Assembly (NCBI GenBank): GCA_964565665.1
Contig: CAZMFZ010000015.1
Location: 1-41,898, forward strand
Source of the DNA: CAZMFZ01 sp964565665
Lineage (GTDB): Bacteria > Bacteroidota > Bacteroidia > Cytophagales > UBA9547
DNA length: 41,898 nucleotides
Direction: 5' to 3'
Every line of letters begins with the position of its first letter. The first letter of the stretch is position 1. The position numbers were made by a program, and so were the translations under genes. Under the pieces are notes generated by a model. It did no database searches. It was not told the DNA's origin and saw only the letters and a list, made by a program, of their open reading frames with translations. Of this stretch, positions 25,876 through 33,500 are shown in pieces.

Positions 25876-27339
25876 ATGCACCCTTCCGAATACATTGCAG
25901 ATATCAGGTTTTCAATGGCTTACGTCATGCCTGAGTGTGTGCTGCTTATCATGTTTATTTTATTGATTATAGTCGGAATTTCCTTCAAAACCCGAAGCGG
26001 AATACTTATTCCCACACTTTTTTTTATTGGAATATGTATTGAGCTTTACTATTTGTTGCAACAATATCGTTTCAATACCAAGATAATGCTCTTTTCAGGA
26101 GCATTGAGTTTGAATGCCAGAGTTATATACCTGAAAGTACTATTTGCCGTTTGCGGGTTATTAACTGTGTTTTTCAAACAATTATCCAACAAAAGAGAAA
26201 AGCCTGCCGAATTTTATTCGCTAGTAACCGCCATCATTTTTGGGGCAAATCTGATGGTATTAGCCAGCAATTTTTTGATTGCCTTTTTAGGGTTGGAAAT
26301 CATTTCTGTGGCATCATATATATTGGTGGCTTTGCCTAATGAAAAGCGAAGTGCGGAAGCCTCAGTAAAATATTTATTATATGGCATGTTTGCTTCTGCC
26401 ATTATGCTTTATGGTATTTCATTGTTATTTGGGTTTACTGGTTCGGTCGACTTTCTCACACCCGATTTCTCTCAGAAACTTGCCCAGGTGGCACCAGAAG
26501 CTGTTACGCTTGCTTTTATAATGGTAATGGCAGGTGTATTATTCAAAATTTCAGTTTTCCCTTTTCACTTTTGGGTGGCAGATGTATACGAAAGCACGCC
26601 CATGGCTACAGTAGCTTTTTTCAGTACTTGCAGCAAGCTTGCCGGGTTTGGATTTTTGCTCAATTTTCTTCCTATCATATGGCAATATGATTTCAAAAGC
26701 TATGTAGAATGGTTTAGCCCCGAATATTTGATTGGATTTTGTGCTGTAACCAGCATTGGCGTTGGCAATCTGATGGCTTTAACTCAAAAAAATGCGAAGC
26801 GGATGTTGGCATATTCAGCCATTGCTCATTCTGGGTTTATTTTACTGCCATTGACAAGCTTCGAAAATCAGGCTCATGAATCGGTACTATATTATATGGC
26901 AGCTTATGTATTTATTAGTTTCGCTTCTTTTTTTGCTATAGATAAAATAATAAAAGTAGCTGGTAATGAAGAAATTGAATCTTTTAGTGGACTTGGAATT
27001 TCGTTTCCTGCCTTGGGTATAGCTGCTATTATTTGTATGATTGCTCTTACAGGTTTGCCACCCACCACAGGATTTTTTGCCAAATTCTACATTTTTAGTG
27101 CAATATGGGATAGCTATACATTAGAGCAAGAGCGGATTTTCCTTTACATTTTTCTTTTCGGATTATCAAATACTGTGCTTGGGCTATTTTACTATCTCAA
27201 AATTCCATATTTCATGTTTTTGAAACGAGGAAATGAGGTTTCGAAATCTATATTATCTACAGCAGAATATTTTTATTTGGTTTTTTTGACTGTTTCTGTT
27301 CTGCTATTTTTCTTTTTACCTGATTGGCTGAAAATGTAA
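25876..27339 (+). CDS. nuoN: NADH-quinone oxidoreductase subunit N
   Basis: NuoN is an antiporter-like membrane subunit of respiratory complex I that takes part in proton pumping. The 487 residues form about 14 transmembrane helices. Family motifs include FLGLEIISVASYILVAL, EASVKYLLYGMFASAIMLYGISLLFG, FKISVFPFHFWVADVYESTP, NAKRMLAYSAIAHSGFILLP and ALTGLPPTTGFFAKFYIF. Lysines in the half-channels (for example in FKISVFPFHFW) are conserved. The gene is complete but stands alone: the upstream neighbour is gcvH on the other strand and the downstream one a response regulator. It therefore seems separated from the rest of a nuo operon, at least on its 5' side. Confidence 0.93.
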   Translation: MHPSEYIADIRFSMAYVMPECVLLIMFILLIIVGISFKTRSGILIPTLFFIGICIELYYLLQQYRFNTKIMLFSGALSLNARVIYLKVLFAVCGLLTVFFKQLSNKREKPAEFYSLVTAIIFGANLMVLASNFLIAFLGLEIISVASYILVALPNEKRSAEASVKYLLYGMFASAIMLYGISLLFGFTGSVDFLTPDFSQKLAQVAPEAVTLAFIMVMAGVLFKISVFPFHFWVADVYESTPMATVAFFSTCSKLAGFGFLLNFLPIIWQYDFKSYVEWFSPEYLIGFCAVTSIGVGNLMALTQKNAKRMLAYSAIAHSGFILLPLTSFENQAHESVLYYMAAYVFISFASFFAIDKIIKVAGNEEIESFSGLGISFPALGIAAIICMIALTGLPPTTGFFAKFYIFSAIWDSYTLEQERIFLYIFLFGLSNTVLGLFYYLKIPYFMFLKRGNEVSKSILSTAEYFYLVFLTVSVLLFFFLPDWLKM

Positions 27340-27588
27340 ATATTCGGTATATAAGCTTCTTGATAATAATGTTTTAAATTATGCTGGTGGAAATAAAAAA
27401 AGAAAGTATCATTTGGTAAAAAAAATAAATCGAAAATAAATTCTGAAACAAAAAGTATAACTGCCTCATAACCAGATAAATATTAATAGTTTTATAAAAA
27501 ATAAATGCTTTCAACTGTTGAATAAAGAGCAGAAAAAAATCACTTATTAAAATTTTAAAAAGTGCTTAAACCTTGGAATTTTTAAACC

Positions 27589-28269
27589 ATGCGTGTACTA
27601 TTGATAGAAGACGAGCCTGATTTGGCTTCGTTTATTAAAAAAGGGCTCAAAAGTCAGTCTCACGAAATCGACTTGGCTTTTGATGGAAAAGTGGGCAAAT
27701 CGTTTTTTGAACGCACCCTTTACGACATTGCGATTGTAGATATTAATATTCCTTATATCAATGGGTTTGAACTGTGCAAAATATTCAAAAGCCATGAACC
27801 TAAAGTGCCGATTCTGCTATTAACCGCACTCGATAGTATAGACGATAAAACTGAAGGTTTCAACTCTGGTGCTGATGATTATTTGGTGAAACCATTTGAA
27901 TTTCAGGAACTTATACTCCGCATAGCCGCTCTGAATAAAAGGCAGCAGCTCAACTACAATCCATATAAAGATACAATTAAGATTGCTGATTTGGAAATGA
28001 ACACCCATATCAAAACGGTGACTCGGGCAGGAGAATTGATTGAATTAACCTCAAAAGAATTTTCTCTTTTGGAATATTTAATGCGAAACCAAGGTAAAAT
28101 TGTGTCGAGAGTAGAAATTTCAGAGAAAGTCTGGGAGATAAATTTCGATACCAACACCAATATTATTGATGTGTATGTAAACTATCTACGCAATAAAATA
28201 GACAAGAAATACACCCCAAAATTAATTCATACTGTGGTTGGTATGGGCTATGTGCTTCGCAATCAATAA
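27589..28269 (+). CDS. OmpR-family response regulator
   Basis: The 226-residue protein has an N-terminal receiver domain with acidic pocket E8/D9, phospho-acceptor D51 (IAIVDINIP), T79 (LLLTALD) and K101 (YLVKPFEF). A C-terminal winged-helix DNA-binding domain follows (ELTSKEFSLLEYLMRNQGKIVSR, DVYVNYLRNKIDKKY, HTVVGMGYVLR). It should bind tandem 10-11 bp direct repeats when phosphorylated by the kinase encoded 6 bp downstream. The 249 bp upstream (27340-27588) is very AT-rich and holds no gene that I can see. Likely targets include the repeat-protein gene, whose leader carries phased CTAAT boxes. Confidence 0.93.
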   Translation: MRVLLIEDEPDLASFIKKGLKSQSHEIDLAFDGKVGKSFFERTLYDIAIVDINIPYINGFELCKIFKSHEPKVPILLLTALDSIDDKTEGFNSGADDYLVKPFEFQELILRIAALNKRQQLNYNPYKDTIKIADLEMNTHIKTVTRAGELIELTSKEFSLLEYLMRNQGKIVSRVEISEKVWEINFDTNTNIIDVYVNYLRNKIDKKYTPKLIHTVVGMGYVLRNQ

Positions 28270-28275
28270 AAAACT

Positions 28276-29655
28276 ATGTCTATTCGGCTAAGGATTATTC
28301 TGAGTTTCAGCTTGTTTTGTTTGATACTGTCTGGCACACTTTCGTTGTACATTTATTTTTATTCAGCAGGCTATAGAAAAGAAGTTTTTGAAAACAGCCT
28401 CTATTTAAAATCAAAGCAAATCGCATTCCTTTATACCAACACATCCAATGCCGATCAGCTTGATAAAATTTTGTCTAATTCAGATATTATCAATCTATAC
28501 GATGAAAAAATATATATTATTCTTCAAGATTCTACACTTATATATACAAATACCGATGCAGATACGGCAAGTACTCAACAATTGGAGCTTTTAAACCAAT
28601 ATGCAAACTTAGATACCAACTATATTTATATTGATAGCATTGGTTACGAAACGGTAATTACCAATTTTAAAGCACGTAAAAGTTCGTATTTGCTTATCAA
28701 CAAAGCAGTTGATTTTATGGGATACGATAAAATCAAAAACCTGAAATCAATACTGATTTTGGGCAATACATTTTCATTTTTCTTGTCACTTTTTTTCGCT
28801 ATACTCTTTTCAGACAGCATTATCGATCCTTTAAAAAAAATTATTCGTGAGGTAAATGCTGTAGAAGGCAATGATTTGGAAAAGAGGATTGAGGTGGGCA
28901 ATGGGCATGATGAACTAGCTCAGCTATCAATCAATTTCAACCATATGCTTGAGCGAATGCAACAAGTGTTTTTGAACCAGAAAAATTTTATTTCACATGC
29001 TTCGCATGAACTGCGAACACCATTAAGCAATATAATGGCAAATCTCGAAACTACTTTGCTATCTGAGAAAGATATAAAATCGACTCACAAGCAGATAAAA
29101 GCTTCGATCTACCAGTTAAAACATTGTATCGAACTCACCAACGGATTGCTACAATTGGCCTATATTAATAAAGAGTTACCTATTAATTTTGAAAAGATAA
29201 GGGTTGAGGAGTTAATACTTGAAGAAATGAGCTTGTTGAAAAGTAAATTTAAAACGCAAAAATTATCATTTGAGATAAAATATTTAATTGAGAACGAACA
29301 GAATCCTATTGAGGTAATGGGAAATCAAAGCCTTCTTTCCACCTGTTTGAGGAATATTTTAGAGAATGCAAGTAAATATTCTAACCGAGCGAGCATCTCA
29401 ATAATTATACTTAAAAATACAAATGATTGTGTAATTGAAATCGCAGATAAAGGAATCGGCATTCCAGATACTGATATTTCACATTTATTTGAGCCCCTAT
29501 ATCGAGGCTCTAATACCCACAAATTTCAAGGTTTTGGCTTGGGTTTATCGCTTGCCTTCCGCATAATACAGCTTCACAAAGGCCAGTTGGCAGTTTCTTC
29601 GGTGCTAGAAAAAGGCACAGTTGTAAAAATAAACTTGCCTATTAATGCAGATTAG
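28276..29655 (+). CDS. Membrane sensor histidine kinase
   Basis: The 459-residue kinase has two transmembrane helices (about 5-27 and 158-180) bracketing a ~130-residue periplasmic sensor with no recognised motif. HAMP follows (LKKIIREVNAVEGNDLEKRIEV), then HisKA with the phospho-acceptor His in FISHASHELRTPLSNIMANL. HATPase_c carries NILENASKYSN (N box), DKGIGIPDTDISHLFEPLYRG (G1) and GFGLGLSLAFRI (G2). It phosphorylates the regulator encoded just upstream (6-bp gap). The signal is unknown. The gene's final codons overlap the first half of an inverted repeat (ATTAGAA-AAA-TTCTAAT) that starts the regulatory region of the next gene. Confidence 0.93.
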   Translation: MSIRLRIILSFSLFCLILSGTLSLYIYFYSAGYRKEVFENSLYLKSKQIAFLYTNTSNADQLDKILSNSDIINLYDEKIYIILQDSTLIYTNTDADTASTQQLELLNQYANLDTNYIYIDSIGYETVITNFKARKSSYLLINKAVDFMGYDKIKNLKSILILGNTFSFFLSLFFAILFSDSIIDPLKKIIREVNAVEGNDLEKRIEVGNGHDELAQLSINFNHMLERMQQVFLNQKNFISHASHELRTPLSNIMANLETTLLSEKDIKSTHKQIKASIYQLKHCIELTNGLLQLAYINKELPINFEKIRVEELILEEMSLLKSKFKTQKLSFEIKYLIENEQNPIEVMGNQSLLSTCLRNILENASKYSNRASISIIILKNTNDCVIEIADKGIGIPDTDISHLFEPLYRGSNTHKFQGFGLGLSLAFRIIQLHKGQLAVSSVLEKGTVVKINLPINAD

Positions 29656-29690
29656 AAAAATTCTAATGCAAGCCTAATCTCATTCTAATG
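29651..29690 (+). promoter_or_regulatory. Phased CTAAT direct repeats, candidate response-regulator operator
   Basis: CTAAT occurs at 29663, 29674 and 29685, exactly 11 bp apart. The outer two are within TTCTAATG (29661-29668 and 29683-29690). ATTAGAA at 29651-29657 forms a 7-bp inverted repeat with the first box. Helically phased direct repeats are the usual binding layout for OmpR-family regulators, and the site lies 42 bp before the ATG of the secreted repeat protein. Confidence 0.55.
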
Positions 29691-29731
29691 TACACTACTT
29701 AATATTGGATGTACTTAAACAAATTTGCGTA

Positions 29732-30358
29732 ATGAAAAAAATAATTCTAAGTGCCGTTATCGTAGGACTTGCGATTGCCGCTCAAGCACAAACAAAACCA
29801 AAACCTACTACTGTTGGTGTAAATTTTGCAGTTGCCCCACCAAAAACTTCAACTGGAGTTAACTTGGTTGCTGCTCCTCCAAAAACTTCAACAGGAGTTA
29901 ACTTGGTTGCTGCTCCACCAAAAACTTCTACTGGTGTAAATTTTGCTGCTGCCCCTCCAAAAACTTCTACTGGTGTAAATTTTGCTGCTACTCCACCAAA
30001 AACTTCAACAGGAGTTAATTTAGTGTCTGCTCCGCCAAAAACTTCAACAGGAGTTAATTTAGTGTCTGCTCCGCCAAAAACTTCAACAGGAGTTAATTTN
30101 NNNNNNNNNNNNNNNNNNNNNNNNNNNNNNNNNNNNNNNNNNNNNNNNNNNNNNNNNNNNNNNNNNNNNNNNNNNNNNNNNNNNNNNNNNNNNNNNNNNC
30201 CAAAAACTTCAACAGGAGTTAATTTGAGTGTTGCTCCACCAAAAACTTCAACAGGAGTTAATTTGAGTGTTGCTCCACCAAAAACTTCAACAGGTGTTAA
30301 TTTGAGTGTTGCTCCACCAAAAACTTCAACAGGTGTAAATTTCATCAGCTTAAGATAA
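29732..30358 (+). CDS. Secreted protein of 13-residue tandem repeats (assembly gap inside)
   Basis: The start at 29732 is chosen because it directly opens a clear signal peptide (MKKIILSAVIVGLAIAAQAQ); the in-frame TTG 27 bp upstream adds only a hydrophilic extension. The mature protein is almost wholly repeats of PPKTSTGVN plus four variable residues (LVAA, FAAA, LVSA, LSVA). Seven are visible before and four after a run of 100 Ns, with a degenerate first unit (KPTTVGVNFAVA). The true copy number is unknown. Repeats are rich in Pro, Lys, Thr and Val and lack Cys. It is probably periplasmic or extracellular. Function is unrecognised; control by the adjacent two-component system is inferred from context and the phased boxes. 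A strong terminator follows. Confidence 0.75.
   Translation: MKKIILSAVIVGLAIAAQAQTKPKPTTVGVNFAVAPPKTSTGVNLVAAPPKTSTGVNLVAAPPKTSTGVNFAAAPPKTSTGVNFAATPPKTSTGVNLVSAPPKTSTGVNLVSAPPKTSTGVNXXXXXXXXXXXXXXXXXXXXXXXXXXXXXXXXXXPKTSTGVNLSVAPPKTSTGVNLSVAPPKTSTGVNLSVAPPKTSTGVNFISLR
29837..30345 (+). repeat. 39-bp coding tandem repeat array
   Basis: Units of 39 bp (13 codons) follow each other without spacers. Adjacent units are nearly identical in DNA, and variants cluster (GTTGCT, GCTGCT, GTGTCT, AGTGTT endings). This suggests recent expansion by slippage or unequal crossing over. The array collapsed in assembly, giving the N run. Confidence 0.9.
30100..30199. other. Assembly gap (100 Ns)
   Basis: Exactly 100 Ns inside the 39-bp repeat array. 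The round length is a scaffolding placeholder, so neither the gap size nor the repeat number is known. The apparent in-frame continuation across it should not be trusted. Confidence 0.95.
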
Positions 30359-30380
30359 TCAATTATTGAACCTTGCCTAT

Positions 30381-30415
30381 AAAAACCTCATTGCTAAATT
30401 GGCAATGAGGTTTTT
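30381..30415 (+). terminator. Rho-independent terminator after repeat-protein gene
   Basis: A perfect 14-bp stem (AAAAACCTCATTGC / GCAATGAGGTTTTT) with a 7-nt loop is followed by more T residues, 23 bp past the stop codon. The A-run on the left arm means it could also work on the opposite strand. Confidence 0.9.
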
Positions 30416-30451
30416 TTGTTAACAAGCCTTTCCTTTTCACTTTGATTTTTC

Positions 30452-30489
30452 CTCTCAATTCTCATTTATATTTCTCTCAATTCTCATTT
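30452..30489 (+). promoter_or_regulatory. 16-bp direct repeat upstream of ileS
   Basis: CTCTCAATTCTCATTT occurs at 30452-30467 and 30474-30489, a 22-bp period (two helical turns). A TAATTTTG element at 30503-30510 resembles the Bacteroidota -7 box (TAnnTTTG), placing the repeats at the expected upstream or -33 region. Possible regulator site; also possible simple duplication. Confidence 0.4.
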
Positions 30490-30540
30490 CGCATTAATTG
30501 CTTAATTTTGCAGGCTAATTATTAAAGTGCAAATCTGATA

Positions 30541-33500
30541 GTGAAATACCCAGAATACAAATCCGCCAATTACCCTGAAATAGCCGAAAGAATACTGAAT
30601 TTTTGGAATGAAAACCAAATTTTTAAAAAATCTATAAATAAAGATAGTCCCAAAGGTTCATTTGTTTTTTACGAAGGTCCGCCTTCCGCTAATGGTACAC
30701 CTGGTATTCACCACGTGATGGCTCGAACCATCAAAGATATTTTTTGCAGATATAAAACCATGCAAGGCTTTAAAGTAGATAGAAAAGGCGGCTGGGATAC
30801 ACATGGTTTGCCCGTAGAATTGCAAGTAGAAAAAGAAATTGGCGAAGAACTAGGCATTAAATTCACCAAAGATGACATCGGCAAAATAGTAACAGTAGAG
30901 CAATACAATCAAAAATGCCGCGAAACCGTGATGCGTTTCAAAGCCGAATGGGACGACCTGACAGAAAAAATGGGCTATTGGGTGGATTTAGACAATCCAT
31001 ACATTACTTATGAAAACAGCTATATTGAAAGCTGTTGGTTTTTACTCAAGGAGCTTTATAAGAAAGACTTATTGTACAAAGGCTTTACAATTCAACCTTA
31101 TTCTCCTGCTGCTGGCACAGGATTAAGTTCGCATGAATTGAACCAGCCCGGCTGCTATAAAATGGTGAAAGACACCTCGATTGTGGCGCAGTTTAAAGTG
31201 AAACGAAATGCGAAATCTGAGAAACTTTTTGCCAATTTGAGTAGTGCAAGCAAAGCTTATTCACATCGTGAATTATTAAAATCAATCAATGACCCAGAGG
31301 TTACAGACACGGCTACTAATATTCAATGGAATGATATTTTTATTCTTGCATGGACAACCACACCTTGGACACTGCCTTCCAATTCTGCACTGGCCGTAGG
31401 CGAAAACATCACTTATATAAAAGTAAAAACTTATAATCCCTACACTTTCCTGCCTGTAGTAGTGCTGTTGGCAAAGGATTTATTAGAGAAATATTTCCAC
31501 CCAAAATCAGCTGAAATTCCGGTAGAGAGCTATAATGCAGGCGATAAAGTAACCCCATATCAATTGCTGGAAGAGTATAAGGGAAAGGATTTGATTGGGA
31601 TAGAATATGAGCAACTGATGTCGTACGTCACCCCTTCTCTGAAGGGGCAGGGGCAGGGGGATGAGGTTTCAAAGGGGGCAGCTTTTAGAGTTATCGCTGG
31701 TGATTTTGTTTCTACGGAAGACGGAACCGGAATAGTTCATATCGCCCCCACTTTTGGTGCAGACGATGCCCGTGTTGCCAAGCAAGCAGGCATTCCATCC
31801 ATCACCGTGCTGGATGAAAATGGCAAAGAAATGCCTCTGGTAGATAAAAAAGGGCGTTTTGTGAAGGAGGTTTCTGATTTTGCATTTATGTATGTAAAAA
31901 ATTATGAAGACAAAGACGAAAGCGACCCCAATTATAAGTCGACTGATGTTCTCATTTCCATCAAACTAAAAACTGAAAACAAGGCCTTCAAAGTAGAAAA
32001 ACACGAACACAGTTATCCCCATTGTTGGAGAACAGATAAACCCGTTTTGTATTATCCGCTCGATAGTTGGTTTATCAAAACTACTGCTTACAAAGACCGA
32101 ATGGTGGAACTCAATAAAACCATCAACTGGAAACCAGAAAGCACTGGAACCGGCAGGTTTGGCAATTGGCTTGAAAACCTGGTAGATTGGAATTTGAGCC
32201 GTTCCCGCTATTGGGGCACCCCTTTGCCAATTTGGGTGAGCGAAGATGAAAAGGAGATAAAGTGTATTGGTAGTGTTGAGGAACTGAAATTTGAAATAGA
32301 AAAAGCTAAAAAATCAGGTTTAGAAACTTTTGACCCATTCAACCTCACCCCTAGCCCCTCTCCTACTGAGAGGGGAACAGAGCCTTCCTTTGCAACAACA
32401 TCTCCAGAAAAATGGAAATATTTAAAAGAGTATGCCAGAGCGAATAGAAAAGATCAAACAACGGCCGAAGCTGTTTTATGGCAAAAGCTTAGAGACAACA
32501 ATTTAGGTGTTAAATTCAGAAGGCAACACGCCATTGATGATTTCATTGTAGATTTTGTACAAATTGATTCTAGGTTGGTGATTGAAGTTGATGGTGAAAT
32601 TCACAATGAAAAAGATCAAAAATTATATGATGAATATAGAACTCAGTATTTAAAATATTTGGGTTTCAATGAGCTAAGGTTTACAAATGATGAGATTGTA
32701 AAAGACACTAAAAGCGTTTTAAAAAAAATACAGTCCGCATTGTCGTCACCCCTCTCAGTAGGAGAGGGGAAGGGGGTGAGGTTAAAAGAAAACAAGAAAG
32801 AGTTCGATCTTCACCGCCCCTATGTTGACAATATTATTCTTGTTTCAGACTCGGGCAAGCCAATGTATCGCCAACCCGACTTAATTGACGTGTGGTTCGA
32901 TTCGGGTGCGATGCCATATGCGCAATGGAACTACCCATTTTCAAAAGAAACTTTGAGTGGCCTTTTCCCAGCTGACTTCATCTCCGAAGGTGTAGACCAA
33001 ACTCGTGGTTGGTTCTTCACCCTCCATGCACTTTCAACTATGTTATTTGATAGTGTTGCCTTCAAAAATGTAGTCTCTACGGGATTGGTACTGGATAAAA
33101 ACGGGGAAAAAATGTCGAAACGAAAAGGCAATGTCGTAAATCCATTTACAACCTTAGAAAAATACGGCCCTGATGCCACACGTTGGTATATGATTTCTAA
33201 TTCTAATCCTTGGGACAACCTGAAATTTGATTCTGATGGCATAGGTGACACCCAACGCAAGTTTTTCGGCACACTACATAATACTTACAATTTCTTTGCC
33301 TTATATGCAAATTTGGAAAGCCCCATAACCCCAGAAGGGGACTTTACCCTTACCTCAGGGGAAGAAAAGGGTGGTTTTAGGGATATTGAAGCCCCCTTCG
33401 GGGGTTTGGGGGCTTTGACTGAGGCTGATAAATGGATATTGTCTAAACTCAATTCATTGATAGGAACAGTTGGCGAAGCCTACGAAAAATACGAACCTAC

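Larger units (their letters stand above)
32341..32784 (+). mobile_element. In-frame DUF559 endonuclease-like cassette with 35-bp inverted repeats inside ileS
   Basis: Arms at 32341-32375 and 32749-32783 are inverted copies, 32 of 35 positions matching by my count. Each arm also folds alone into CCCCTCTC-CTACT-GAGAGGGG. Between them is a full DUF559 domain (PD-(D/E)XK/Vsr-like): YARANRKDQTTAEAVLWQKL, VKFRRQHAIDDFIVDFVQID, LVIEVDGEIHNE, YLKYLGFNELRFTNDEIV. The likely active-site residues (E of AEAVLW, D of VDF, E and D of EVDG) are present. The arms translate as LTPSPSPTERG and SPLSVGEGKGVRL. Removing ~444 bp (148 codons) rejoins FDPFN to KENKKEFDLHRPYVD, as in normal IleRS. No intein splicing motifs are seen, so the nuclease domain is probably translated as part of IleRS. 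Confidence 0.8.

Noticed and set aside
29782..30345. Long reading frame antisense to the 13-residue-repeat gene
   Set aside because: It exists only because the 39-bp unit has no stop in that antisense frame; it lacks a signal or known domain, while the plus-strand frame has a signal peptide and terminator.
29837..30345. Possible CRISPR array
   Set aside because: Units of 39 bp abut without unique spacers, keep a protein frame and sit in a gene with a signal peptide; no cas genes are nearby.
32341..32784. Intein in ileS
   Set aside because: No N-terminal Cys/Ser splice block, no C-terminal His-Asn and no following Cys/Ser/Thr at the borders; the ends are instead palindromic repeats, and the domain is DUF559, not a Hint fold.
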